Both the position numbers and the translations under genes were made by a program. A DNA stretch of 64,000 bases from Baekduia alba (GTDB lineage: Bacteria; Actinomycetota; Thermoleophilia; Solirubrobacterales; Solirubrobacteraceae): contig NZ_CP114013.1 of assembly GCF_028416635.1 (NCBI RefSeq), forward strand, positions 2,232,001 to 2,296,000, written 5' to 3'. Shown here piece by piece: positions 56,299 through 64,000 of this stretch (its first letter is position 1; each line of letters starts with the position of its first letter). The notes beneath the pieces were generated by a model. The model was not told the DNA's origin. It worked only from the letters and a program-made list of their open reading frames with translations, and ran no database searches.

Positions 56299-58626
56299 AT
56301 GCCCAAGAAGCCCTTCAACGGACGGATCGAGCTCGACGTCCGCGACTCGGTCGCGGACTGGAGCGCGTTCACCGCCGAGCCTGCGCCAGAGGGTGCGCCC
56401 AACGTGCTGGTGGTGCTCTACGACGACACGGGCCAGGCGGCCTGGTCGCCTTACGGCGGGCGGATCGAGATGCCGACCCTGCAGCGGCTGGCCGACGGCG
56501 GCCTGACCTACAGCCAGTGGCACACCACGGCGCTGTGCTCGCCGACGCGCTCCACGTTCCTGACCGGTCGCAACCACCACTCCAACGGCTTCGCGTCGAT
56601 CTCCGAGTCCTCCACGGGCTTCCCCGGCTACAGCTCGCACATCCCGCCCGAGAACGGGACGATCGCGCACGTGCTGCGCGACGCCGGCTACAGCACGTTC
56701 TGGATCGGCAAGAACCACAACGTGCCCGTCGACGCGTGGACGCAGGGCTCCTCGAAGAAGGAGTGGCCGCTGGGCATGGGCTACGACCGCTTCTACGGCT
56801 TCATCGGTGGCGAGACCAACAACTGGTATCCGGACCTGGCCGAGGACAACCACTACATCGACGCGCCCGCCACGCCCGAGGAGGGCTACCACCTCTCCAA
56901 GGACCTCGCCGACCAGGCGCTGCGCTTCATCCGCGACTCCAAGCAGTCCGAGGCGGAGAAGCCTTGGTACCTGTGGTTCTGCCCGGGCGCCAACCACGCG
57001 CCCCACCATGCCCCGCAGGAGTACATCGACAAGTACAAGGGCAAGTTCGACGACGGCTACGAGGCCTATCGCGAGTGGGTCCTGCCGCGGATGATCGAGC
57101 GCGGGATCCTGCCCGAGGGCACGGAGCTGACGCCGATCAACCCGATGGCGGAGGGCACGTTCAGCGCGGGCGACCGGGTGCGCCCGTGGGACGAGCTGTC
57201 GGCCGAGGAGAAGGCGCTCTTCTGCCGCATGGCCGAGGTCTACGCCGGCTTCTCGGAGTACACCGACGCGCAGGTCGGGCGCATCGTCGACTACCTGGAG
57301 GAGTCGGGCCAGCTCGACAACACCATCATCTTCTACTGCGCCGACAACGGCGCCTCGGGCGAGGGCAGCCCGAACGGCTCGGTCAACGAGGGCAAGTACT
57401 TCAACGGCTGGCCGGACACGACCGAGGACAACCTCCCGCTGATCGACAAGCTCGGTGGCCCGGACGGCTACAACCACTACCCGACGGGCTGGGCGGTGGC
57501 GTTCTCGACGCCCTACCGGATGTTCAAGCGCTACACCTACCAGGGCGGCATCTGCGACCCGCTCGTGATCCATTGGCCGAAGGGCATCCAGGCCCGGGGC
57601 GAGGTACGCGACCAGTACCACCACTCGACCGACGTCTACCCGACGATCCTCGAGGCCTGCGGCATCGCGATGCCGGACACCGTCGACGGCCACGCGCAGT
57701 CCCCGCTGGACGGGGTGTCGATGCGCTACTCCTTCGACGCGGCCGACGCCCCGACGCAGAAGGTGACCCAGTACTACGAGATGTTCGGGCAGCGCGGCCT
57801 CTGGCACCGGGGCTGGAAGGCCGTCACCGAGCACGGCCCGATCTCCGGTCTGAGCAACTTCGACAAGGACAAGTGGCAGCTGTTCCATTCCGACGAGGAC
57901 CGCGCCGAGGCCCGCGACCTCGCCGACGAGCACCCCGAGAAGGTCAAGGAGCTCGTCGACCTCTGGTTCGAGGAGGCCCAGCGCAACCACGTGCTGCCGC
58001 TCAACGACATGGAGGTCGCCGGCAGGGACCTCGAGAAGTTCCTGGCGATGGAGTTCAAGATCCCCGTCCCGCTCAGCGGGCAGTACACGTACTACCCCGG
58101 CACGACCGAGGTCCCGGAGCGCTCGGCGGCCAACACGCACGGCGTGTCCTACAAGGTGCTCGCCGAGGTCGAGCTGACCCCGGACAGCGAGGGGGTGATC
58201 TTCGCGCACGGGTCGCGCTTCGGCGGCCACAGCCTGTACATCAAGGACGGCAAGCTCCGCTACGCCTACAACTTCCTCGGGATCCCACCCGAGCAGCGTG
58301 TCGTCGCCGACGTGCCTTCCGACGGCGCGCACGTGCTCGGCGTCGAGTTCACCAAGGAGCGCATGGGGGAGCACCACGAGTCGCACGGCCCGCTGAAGCT
58401 CCACGTCGACGGCCAGGTCGTGGCCGAGGAGCAGATCCGGACGATGACCGGCCACTTCTCGCTCTGCGGCGAGGGCCTGTGCATCGGCGACGCGGTCGGC
58501 CAGGACTACGCCGGATCGCGCTACCCCTTCACGGGCGGCGCGATCGCGAAGGTCGTCTTCGACATCGGCGAGGACCTCTACGTGGACGTCGAGGCGCACC
58601 TGGCGGCGGCGATGGCGCGCGACTGA
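56299..58626 (+). CDS. Arylsulfatase (formylglycine-type)
   Basis: A 775-residue sulfatase starting ATG 56299, 3 bp after the SulP stop. The active-site signature is CSPTRSTFLTGR near residue 80, whose Cys becomes formylglycine; 'PNVLVVLYDDTGQAAWSPYG' supplies metal ligands, and 'TIIFYCADNGASGEGSPNGS' the second metal pair. There is no signal peptide. A C-terminal ~200-residue beta region ('GVIFAHGSRFGGHSLYIKDG') is typical of large arylsulfatases. It hydrolyses sulfate esters, and the released sulfate could be moved by the adjacent SulP protein. No modifying enzyme gene is nearby. Confidence 0.92.
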   Translation: MPKKPFNGRIELDVRDSVADWSAFTAEPAPEGAPNVLVVLYDDTGQAAWSPYGGRIEMPTLQRLADGGLTYSQWHTTALCSPTRSTFLTGRNHHSNGFASISESSTGFPGYSSHIPPENGTIAHVLRDAGYSTFWIGKNHNVPVDAWTQGSSKKEWPLGMGYDRFYGFIGGETNNWYPDLAEDNHYIDAPATPEEGYHLSKDLADQALRFIRDSKQSEAEKPWYLWFCPGANHAPHHAPQEYIDKYKGKFDDGYEAYREWVLPRMIERGILPEGTELTPINPMAEGTFSAGDRVRPWDELSAEEKALFCRMAEVYAGFSEYTDAQVGRIVDYLEESGQLDNTIIFYCADNGASGEGSPNGSVNEGKYFNGWPDTTEDNLPLIDKLGGPDGYNHYPTGWAVAFSTPYRMFKRYTYQGGICDPLVIHWPKGIQARGEVRDQYHHSTDVYPTILEACGIAMPDTVDGHAQSPLDGVSMRYSFDAADAPTQKVTQYYEMFGQRGLWHRGWKAVTEHGPISGLSNFDKDKWQLFHSDEDRAEARDLADEHPEKVKELVDLWFEEAQRNHVLPLNDMEVAGRDLEKFLAMEFKIPVPLSGQYTYYPGTTEVPERSAANTHGVSYKVLAEVELTPDSEGVIFAHGSRFGGHSLYIKDGKLRYAYNFLGIPPEQRVVADVPSDGAHVLGVEFTKERMGEHHESHGPLKLHVDGQVVAEEQIRTMTGHFSLCGEGLCIGDAVGQDYAGSRYPFTGGAIAKVVFDIGEDLYVDVEAHLAAAMARD

Positions 58627-58702
58627 GCCCCGGCACGTCACCCTCGCGGCCGCGGACGGCGCTTGCGCCCGACGCGGTCGCGGGGTATCTACTGACTCCT
58701 CG

Positions 58703-59419
58703 ATGCATGGGTCAGTGCGCGTGCTGGAGGTCGACCCCGACCTCGGACAGGGGCTGGACGCTCCGGACTTCGCGCTGGCCGAGCGCGAGCTGGTCGTGCC
58801 GACCATCAGCATCGAGCGTGGCCGCTGGGACGCCGCGGCCACGTGGGCGGCGGCCCCGACCGAGCTCGGCATGCTCCTGTTCGACGGGGTGCTGGCGCGC
58901 GACGTCATCGTCGGCAAGCGCGCCAGCCTCGAGGTGCTCGGCCCCGGCGACCTCGTCCGGCCGTGGCCGACCGACCGCCACGCGGCGGCGCTGTCGCCCG
59001 AGCTGCGCTTCGACGCGCTGGAGCCCGTGCGCTTCGCCCTGCTGGACGCCGCGTTCGCGGTGAAGGCCGCGCGCTGGCCGTCGGTCCTCGGCCAGGTGAC
59101 GGGCCGCGTGATGGGGCGGGCGACGAGCGCGTCGCTGCGCCTGCTCATCCACCAGGTCGTGCGGATCGACGACCGCGTGCTGCTCTCGCTGTGGGGCCTG
59201 GCCGAGCGCTTCGGGCGCGTCACGCCCGACGGCGTCCTCGTCCCGGTCCCGATCAACCACACGATGATGGCCCGGTTCGTCGGCGCCCAGCGCCCAACGG
59301 TCAGCCAGGCGGTGGGGGAGCTCGTCAAGCGCGGCGACGTGGTGCGCCTCGACGACGGCGGCTGGCTGCTGAAGGGCTCGTTCCCGACGCATCTGCTCGA
59401 CGGCGCGCCCAGCGCGTGA
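58703..59419 (+). CDS. Crp/Fnr family transcriptional regulator
   Basis: A 238-residue regulator starting ATG 58703. The N-terminal ~130 residues are a cyclic-nucleotide-binding-like domain with degenerate ligand loop ('LLFDGVLARDVIVGKRASLE', 'VLGPGDLVRPWPTDRHAAAL'). The C-terminal part is a Crp-type winged helix ('NHTMMARFVGAQRPTVSQAV', 'LVKRGDVVRLDDGGWLL'). The usual phosphate-binding RxS motif is not seen, so it may use another signal. It follows the sulfatase by 76 bp and may control that operon. Confidence 0.85.
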   Translation: MHGSVRVLEVDPDLGQGLDAPDFALAERELVVPTISIERGRWDAAATWAAAPTELGMLLFDGVLARDVIVGKRASLEVLGPGDLVRPWPTDRHAAALSPELRFDALEPVRFALLDAAFAVKAARWPSVLGQVTGRVMGRATSASLRLLIHQVVRIDDRVLLSLWGLAERFGRVTPDGVLVPVPINHTMMARFVGAQRPTVSQAVGELVKRGDVVRLDDGGWLLKGSFPTHLLDGAPSA

Positions 59420-59584
59420 CGCTCCCGTGACGTAGGTTTCGGATGGGTCGTCTCCAGGCATCGTGCGCGCCGTGTCGAAGTTCCAGGTCTGTGCGCTGAC
59501 CTCGCTGGCCGCGCTCGCCGACCCCGTCGACGAACGGCCATGCTGGACGAGGACAACTCCTACCGCGAGACCGACGAGCGCCGG
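59420..59584. other. Short gap without a clear gene
   Basis: A 41-codon frame from GTG 59463 ('VSKFQVCALTSLAALADPV') and a short overlapping frame ('LDEDNSYRETDERRLG') are present, but neither has a ribosome site or a recognisable family. They may be a decayed gene end. No hairpin with an obvious terminator form was seen. Confidence 0.35.
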
Positions 59585-60007
59585 CTAGGGAGCGAGCTCG
59601 TCGGGCGCCCAGTTCGCGGTCAGCTGGTAGATGATCACGATGTCGAGGGCGATCACGAGCAGCGACCACAGCGGGAACGCGGAGATCGTCCCGAACTGGA
59701 TCAGCACGTTGAGCATGCAGAAGACGATCGCGGCGAAGCGTGCCCAGCCCTTCATCATGAACAAGCCGATGCTCGTGCTGGCCATCAGCACGCCGACGAT
59801 CATGTGGATCCAGCCCCACGCGGTGAAGCTCCAGACGGTGACGCCCGTGCCGCCGCCGACGGTCACGACGTCGTCGTTGAGCACCGCCGCCAGGCCGTAG
59901 AGGAAGCCGAAGACGCCGCTGAGGAACAGGATGATCCCGGCGAACGCCTGCCAGCCGTTGACGCCGACGTCGTCGTAGCGCGCCGAGCGCGAAGAGGAGG
60001 AAGCCAT
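59585..60007 (-). CDS. Small four-helix membrane protein (DUF7144-like)
   Basis: A 140-residue protein starting ATG 60005-60007. Four membrane helices are evident: 'AFAGIILFLSGVFGFLYGLA', 'GWIHMIVGVLMASTSIGLFM', 'FAAIVFCMLNVLIQFGTIS' and 'PLWSLLVIALDIVIIYQLT'. The 'GWxxFAGIILF' start and 'WGWIHxIVGVL' pattern recur in a widespread actinobacterial family of unknown function. A dyad TGATC-GGA-GATCA (60034-60046) lies just upstream and may be an operator. Confidence 0.82.
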   Translation of the reverse strand: MASSSSRSARYDDVGVNGWQAFAGIILFLSGVFGFLYGLAAVLNDDVVTVGGGTGVTVWSFTAWGWIHMIVGVLMASTSIGLFMMKGWARFAAIVFCMLNVLIQFGTISAFPLWSLLVIALDIVIIYQLTANWAPDELAP

Positions 60008-60109
60008 GGCCGGGATCGTCCACACCGGCCGGGTGATCGGAGATCATCCTCGGCGGGTGAGGCGGCGCGTCGCCGCTCGCCCTACGTTGCATCCAGCAGA
60101 CGCCGGTCG

Positions 60110-60151
60110 CCCGGGCTCGCCGAAATTCACCTCAGCCACGGCGAGCCCGGG
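60110..60151. terminator. Very strong hairpin with perfect 13-bp arms
   Basis: CCCGGGCTCGCCG (60110-60122) and CGGCGAGCCCGGG (60139-60151) are exact reverse complements separated by a 16-nt AT-richer loop. It sits in a 500-bp gene-poor stretch, about 100 bp upstream of a leftward gene and before a GGDEF remnant. No intact gene ends here, so it may be a relic terminator, a repeat element or an RNA structure. Confidence 0.55.
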
Positions 60152-60194
60152 TGGGCGTTCGCCCGCCGCGGGGTCTGCGGACGGGCATCGATGA

Positions 60195-60476
60195 GCGGCG
60201 ACGTGCCAACTGACGACGGTTCCCGCGGCCCACCGCGGGGCCGCGGTCGCGGTCACGCGCGCCGCCCAGGACGGCGCGCCGGCGCGGGCGCTGGTCGACG
60301 TCGTGCGCGGGCTCGACCTCGGCGCGACCGCGTCGGTCGGCGTGGCCGCCGCCTGCGACGGGGCCGCCTCGGGCGAGGCGCTGATCGTCGAGGCCGACCG
60401 CGCGACGCACGCCGCCAAGGCGGCGGGGCGCGACGGCGTGGTGCTGGACCGCCCGCACGCGGACAGCGTGACGTGA
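60195..60476 (+). pseudogene. C-terminal fragment of a GGDEF domain
   Basis: About 90 codons end at TGA 60474-60476. The tail 'LDLGATASVGVAAACDGAAS' and 'ALIVEADRATHAAKAAGRDG' matches the end of GGDEF domains (ASxGVA, ADxAxxxAKxAGR). No start codon with a ribosome site is present, and the GGDEF active-site loop is missing. It is a truncated diguanylate cyclase. Confidence 0.55.
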
Positions 60477-60506
60477 CCTTCGCGGGATGCGGGCAGTTGA
60501 GTGTCC

Positions 60507-62144
60507 ATGCCCCATCTCCGCTCCGTCCTCCTCGTCGCCGCGCTCGCGGTGCTGTGCTCCGCGGTCCCGGCGTCGGCCGACACGGCCGTCGGCTCCAGCG
60601 CCAAGGGCACGCCGATCTCCGCTGACGCGGGCTGGGCGGCGTGGCGGGGCGACGACGGGCGGTTCGTGCTGCGCGCCGGGAGTGGCGCCGCCGTGGCGAC
60701 GTCGCTGCGGGCGCCCGCGTCGGCGCCGTTCGACGTCGGGACCAAGCGGGGCGGCGGCGGCGCGCAGGTCGCGTGGGCCGGCAACTGCTCCACCCGCTCG
60801 CACGCGTGCGACGTCCTCTCGGCGGTGCTGCGCACCGGCGGGCCGTCGACCCTGAGCGTCGCCGGCCACATCTCCTACCGCGGGGGCGGCGCGCCGGCGC
60901 TCGCGATCAACGGGTCCAAGGCCGCCTACACCGTGCGCGACGGCAAGTGCGACGTGCCCTACGTCCGGACGCTGCCGACCGGGACCGCCCGCAAGCTCGA
61001 CCGCGGGCACTGCGCCGACATCTCGCAGCTGGACCTGACGTCCTCCTACGTCGGCGTGCTCGCACACCCGGCGGTGACGTACGGGACGGGCGCCACCGAG
61101 GCGCGCGTGGTCCGGGTCGGCGGCGGGTCGTCGCGGACGTTCCAGCGCGAGGCCCAGGGCGAGGAGAGCAACTTCATCGGGTCGATCGCCTTCGACGGCT
61201 CCTACCTGTACACGGTCCGCGGCGGGATCCGCCAGGCCAACGCCTTCACGCGCTGGAACCTGTCGACGCGCACGCGCTCCGACGCCCGCGCGTTCGTGAA
61301 CCTGGGCGGCGCGTTCTCCCGCGATCGGGGCCGCAGCTACTACACCCAGACCGAGAACTACGAGGGCGCCGGTGACTGCCCGTGCGTCGTCGTGGGCGGC
61401 GACGACCCGTTCGCGAGCGCCGCGCGCCAGCTGATCCCCGCGCTGTCGCTGGCCGTCTCGCCGCAGCCGGTCTACGTCGACAGCGACCCCTCCGCGGTCG
61501 CCACGCTCACGCGGCAGACCGTGAGCCGGACCGCGACCGTCGGCGACCCCGCGCCGGTGGCCGGCGTCACCGTCGAGCTGCTGGCGGCGACCGCGACCGA
61601 CACGTCGTCGGCGGTGCCGACGCCCGCGCCCACCGGCGCGACCGGCGTCACCGGCGCCGACGGCCTGGCGACGATCCGGATCCCGGGCTCGCCCGTGCCG
61701 CGCCGGATCCTGGCGGCGGTCACGCGGCCCGCCGGCGGCGACGTGGCGATCCCGACCAACGCCACCAACTACGTCCAGACCTACGTCCACGTGACGGCGA
61801 GCGCGACCCGGCTGGCGGACGGCCGCCTGCAGGTCACCGGCGCGATCACGCCGGCCCAGCCCGGGCGCAAGGTCCGCCTGGACCGCAAGCTCGACCGGAT
61901 CTGCAACGCCTCCGTGAGCACGCCCGGCTCGGTCCCGAGCCCCAACCAGAACGGCGTCCCGCCCGGCTGCTTCGACCGCTACACCCAGGACCCGGTCGCG
62001 ACCGCCGACGTCAGCGCCGACGGCAGCACCTACACCTCGATCGCGCCGGCCGCGACGCCGGCCGGCACCTACAGCGTGTCCTTGGACTCCCCGCGCGGCC
62101 CGTCGGTCTACGCGGGGCAGACCGCCGGGTTCGCGGCGCCGTAG
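60507..62144 (+). CDS. Secreted protein with beta-propeller-like and Ig-like regions
   Basis: A 545-residue protein starting ATG 60507 (GTG 60501 also possible). Residues 1-24 are a Sec signal ([18 protein letters not shown]). Residues ~30-310 show repeating strands of a beta-propeller type ('[20 protein letters not shown]', '[20 protein letters not shown]'). The later half looks like two Ig-type domains joined by a Pro/Thr linker. There are paired Cys, for example '[12 protein letters not shown]' and '[10 protein letters not shown]'. No enzyme motif was found; cell-surface or matrix role likely. Confidence 0.78.
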   Translation: MPHLRSVLLVAALAVLCSAVPASADTAVGSSAKGTPISADAGWAAWRGDDGRFVLRAGSGAAVATSLRAPASAPFDVGTKRGGGGAQVAWAGNCSTRSHACDVLSAVLRTGGPSTLSVAGHISYRGGGAPALAINGSKAAYTVRDGKCDVPYVRTLPTGTARKLDRGHCADISQLDLTSSYVGVLAHPAVTYGTGATEARVVRVGGGSSRTFQREAQGEESNFIGSIAFDGSYLYTVRGGIRQANAFTRWNLSTRTRSDARAFVNLGGAFSRDRGRSYYTQTENYEGAGDCPCVVVGGDDPFASAARQLIPALSLAVSPQPVYVDSDPSAVATLTRQTVSRTATVGDPAPVAGVTVELLAATATDTSSAVPTPAPTGATGVTGADGLATIRIPGSPVPRRILAAVTRPAGGDVAIPTNATNYVQTYVHVTASATRLADGRLQVTGAITPAQPGRKVRLDRKLDRICNASVSTPGSVPSPNQNGVPPGCFDRYTQDPVATADVSADGSTYTSIAPAATPAGTYSVSLDSPRGPSVYAGQTAGFAAP

Positions 62145-62201
62145 GCGGAGGCCGCTGTCAGGCGCCCGCGCAACGCTCGACCGATATGTTGCAGCGCACG
62201 G

Positions 62202-63104
62202 ATGCCCCCGTCCACGTCGCAGCAGATCGAGCTGCACGGCCACCCCGTCACCTACCACCGCGTAGGGGCGGGCCCGGCCGTCCTGCTCGTCCACGGGATC
62301 ACGTCGAGCTCGCGGACCTGGCGCACGGTCATGCCGGCCCTGGCCGAGCACTACGACGTCATCGCGCCCGACCTGCTCGGGCACGGACGGTCGGCCAAGC
62401 CGCGCGGCGACTACTCGCTGGGCGCCTACGCCTCCGGCCTGCGCGACCTGCTGGTCGCGCTGGAGGTCCCGAGCGCGACGGTCGTCGGCCACTCGCTGGG
62501 CGGCGGCGTGGCGATGCAGTTCGCCTACCAGTTCCCCGAGCGCGTCGAGCGGCTGGCGCTGGTGGACTCCGGTGGCCTGGGCTCCGAGGTCAGCCTCGTG
62601 CTGCGGGCCGCGACGCTGCCGGGCGCGGAGTACGTCCTGCCGCTGCTGGCCTCGTCGCCGCTGCGCGGCGCCGGCTCGGTCGTCGGCTCGGTCCTGGGCC
62701 GCGTGGGCCTGCGCGCCTCGGCCGACGTGCAGGGCATGGCCGAGGGCTTCGAGTCGCTGGGCGACGCCAGCGCGCGGCGCGCGTTCGTCCACACCGCGCG
62801 GTCGGTGATCGACCCGACCGGCCAGCGCGTCGACGCCACCGACCGGCTGTACCTCGCCGAGCACGTGCCGTCGCTGATCGTCTGGGGCGACCGCGACCGC
62901 ATGATCCCGGTCAAGCACGGCCGGGAGGCCCACGAGCGGATGCCCAACAGCCGCTTCGAGGTCTTCCCGGGCGCCGGGCACTTCCCGTTCAACGACGACC
63001 CGGACCGGTTCGTCGCGCTGCTGCACGACTTCATCGCGACGACGCAGCCGGCGCGCTTCGACGACGACCTCGTCCGCCGCCTGATGCTCCGCCATCGCTC
63101 ATGA
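62202..63104 (+). CDS. Alpha/beta hydrolase
   Basis: A 300-residue hydrolase starting ATG 62202. The triad is clear: nucleophile Ser in '[20 protein letters not shown]', Asp in '[19 protein letters not shown]', and His in '[19 protein letters not shown]'. The oxyanion region is '[15 protein letters not shown]'. It resembles epoxide hydrolase/haloperoxidase-type esterases. It is the first gene of an operon with a thioesterase and an alcohol dehydrogenase (ATGA overlaps). Confidence 0.92.
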   Translation: MPPSTSQQIELHGHPVTYHRVGAGPAVLLVHGITSSSRTWRTVMPALAEHYDVIAPDLLGHGRSAKPRGDYSLGAYASGLRDLLVALEVPSATVVGHSLGGGVAMQFAYQFPERVERLALVDSGGLGSEVSLVLRAATLPGAEYVLPLLASSPLRGAGSVVGSVLGRVGLRASADVQGMAEGFESLGDASARRAFVHTARSVIDPTGQRVDATDRLYLAEHVPSLIVWGDRDRMIPVKHGREAHERMPNSRFEVFPGAGHFPFNDDPDRFVALLHDFIATTQPARFDDDLVRRLMLRHRS

Positions 63105-63529
63105 CCGCCACGCCTGCGCTGACCGACTACCCGCACCGGATGACGATCCCGACGCGCTGGTACGACAACGACGTCTACGGCCACGTCAACAACGTCCAGT
63201 ACTACGCGTTCTTCGACACTATCATCAACGAGTACCTCATCAACGTGGGCGGGTTGGACATCATCGGCGGCGACGCGATCGGCCTGTGCGCGGAGTCGCA
63301 CTGCGCGTTCACCGCGGCGCTCGTCTTCCCCGAGGCGGTGCAGGCGGGGCTGCGCGTCGGCCACCTGGGCACGTCTTCGGTCAGGTACGAGATCGGGCTG
63401 TTCGGCGGCGCGGCGGGCGAGACCGTCGCGGCCACCGGCTGGTTCGTGCACGTGTTCGTGGACCGCGCGTCGCGCCGGCCGGTCCCGATCCCCGAGCCGA
63501 TCCGCGGCGCGCTGGAGGCGATCGCATGA
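63101..63529 (+). CDS. Acyl-CoA thioesterase, 4HBT hot-dog family
   Basis: A 142-residue hot-dog thioesterase starting ATG 63101 inside the hydrolase stop. It has '[20 protein letters not shown]', where the Asp is the catalytic-type acid and GHVNN the conserved turn, then '[20 protein letters not shown]' and '[16 protein letters not shown]'. It should hydrolyse acyl-CoA, possibly a benzoyl- or short-chain CoA. It is translationally coupled to both neighbours. Confidence 0.92.
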   Translation: MTATPALTDYPHRMTIPTRWYDNDVYGHVNNVQYYAFFDTIINEYLINVGGLDIIGGDAIGLCAESHCAFTAALVFPEAVQAGLRVGHLGTSSVRYEIGLFGGAAGETVAATGWFVHVFVDRASRRPVPIPEPIRGALEAIA

Positions 63530-64000
63530 AGGTCCGCGGCGCGGTGCTGCGCGAGATGGGGCTGCCCCAGCCCTACGTCGACTCCCGGCCGCTCGAGGTC
63601 GTCGAGCTCGAGCTGGCGCCGCCCGGACCGGGCGAGCTGCTGATCCGGGTCGGCGCCGCCGGCCTGTGCCACTCCGACCTGTCGGTGATCGACGGCTCGC
63701 GCCCGCGCGTGATGCCGATGGTGCTCGGCCACGAGGCGGCGGGCGCGGTCGTCGCGACCGGCGGCGACACGCCGGGCTTCGCGATCGGCGACCACGTCGT
63801 CCTGTCCTTCGTGCCCACGTGCGGGGACTGCGGGCCCTGCCGCGCCGGCCGCGCCGCGCTGTGCGAGCCGGGCGCCGCGGCCAACGCGGCCGGCACGCTG
63901 CTCAGCGGCGCGCGCCGCTGGGACGCGCCGCTGCACCACCACCTCGGCGTCAGCGCGTTCGCCGACCACGTCGTCGTCTCGGCCCACTCGGCCGTCAAGG
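63526..64000 (+). CDS. Zinc-dependent alcohol dehydrogenase, N-terminal part (runs off window)
   Basis: The first ~158 codons of an MDR alcohol dehydrogenase from ATG 63526, overlapping the thioesterase stop. It shows '[20 protein letters not shown]' (catalytic Zn Cys and proton-relay Ser), '[20 protein letters not shown]' (catalytic Zn His), and four structural Zn Cys in '[15 protein letters not shown]'. It belongs to the class III/AdhC-like group. With the hydrolase and thioesterase it may form a small aliphatic or aromatic alcohol pathway. Confidence 0.92.
   Translation, partial: MKVRGAVLREMGLPQPYVDSRPLEVVELELAPPGPGELLIRVGAAGLCHSDLSVIDGSRPRVMPMVLGHEAAGAVVATGGDTPGFAIGDHVVLSFVPTCGDCGPCRAGRAALCEPGAAANAAGTLLSGARRWDAPLHHHLGVSAFADHVVVSAHSAVK

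Noticed and set aside
54199-59556. A ~1785-codon open frame on the minus strand opposite the SulP and sulfatase genes
   Set aside because: It is antisense to strongly conserved genes, is Arg/Ala/Val-rich without any domain, and arises from GC-biased third positions.
59463-59587. 41-codon frame from GTG 59463
   Set aside because: No ribosome site, domain or conserved context; probably decayed DNA.
1-64000. tRNA, rRNA, riboswitch or insertion sequence
   Set aside because: All gaps were read on both strands; no cloverleaf, T-box, known aptamer core or transposase was recognised. Small divergent RNAs could still be missed by eye.

Overview
This 64 kb window is chromosomal DNA of a very GC-rich bacterium, with G/C dominating third codon positions. 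The best guess is a high-GC actinobacterium, perhaps of the Thermoleophilia/Solirubrobacterales type. Support for Actinobacteria comes from an actinobacterial-type LexA box (CGAAC-N4-GTTCG) at dinB, many GTG/TTG starts with 1-4 nt stop/start overlaps, a PASTA-domain membrane protein, and a mix of LysR, GntR, TetR, XRE and AraC regulators. The lineage is an inference. I saw no rRNA, tRNA, CRISPR array, IS transposase or prophage gene.

Layout. 1-2.4 kb: CoA-transferase, glutaryl-CoA dehydrogenase and a GntR regulator around a perfect palindrome, probably a glutarate catabolic module. 2.4-6.1 kb: an NhaA-DsbA fusion, a second GntR regulator, and a scarred stretch with gene remnants. 6.1-19.2 kb: mixed accessory genes (DUF427, a lipoprotein, XRE-cupin, GNAT, a frameshifted GH3 glucosidase, acetoacetyl-CoA synthetase with a divergent LysR, a HerA-like ATPase, an EamA exporter/SDR pair with a divergent LysR). 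19.1-22.5 kb: two divergent HIT-type proteins around a perfect palindrome, then tryptophan dioxygenase and kynureninase. 22.5-25.6 kb: ilvB behind a leader peptide rich in Leu/Val/Ile codons, then a membrane diguanylate cyclase.

26.7-34.5 kb is the most distinctive block. It is a pst-type phosphate ABC operon (pstS-C-A-B) whose transcript continues, with overlapping codons, into a lipoprotein and two zinc-ribbon proteins. A divergent two-gene operon encodes a zinc-ribbon, membrane-anchored phosphoesterase-like protein and a secreted Lys/Ala-tailed protein. The zinc ribbons on the two sides are clearly related. A ~370 bp imperfect inverted repeat follows the block.

34.9-48.8 kb: a TetR/MFS efflux pair with matching operators, ExoD, SRPBCC, an SDR cluster, an MFS / GlxA-type regulator / isochorismatase group, DNA polymerase IV with an SOS box, a methyltransferase, a secreted LTD-nuclease, a gutted acyltransferase and an HD hydrolase. 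48.8-50.6 kb: a membrane-anchored sigma-factor-like protein coupled to a PASTA protein. 50.6-53.6 kb: zinc alcohol dehydrogenase, TetR and zwf. 53.6-58.6 kb: HAD phosphatase, SulP transporter and a formylglycine sulfatase in one operon. 58.7-64 kb: a Crp/Fnr-like regulator, a small membrane protein, a GGDEF remnant, a secreted protein, and an alpha/beta hydrolase - thioesterase - alcohol dehydrogenase operon that runs off the end.

Gene decay is frequent. There are three single-base frameshifts (GH3, ParB-like, HAD) and five gene fragments (LysR-like, SDR, VOC, acyltransferase, GGDEF). The frameshifts may be real or may be sequencing errors; the fragments cannot be explained by single-base errors.
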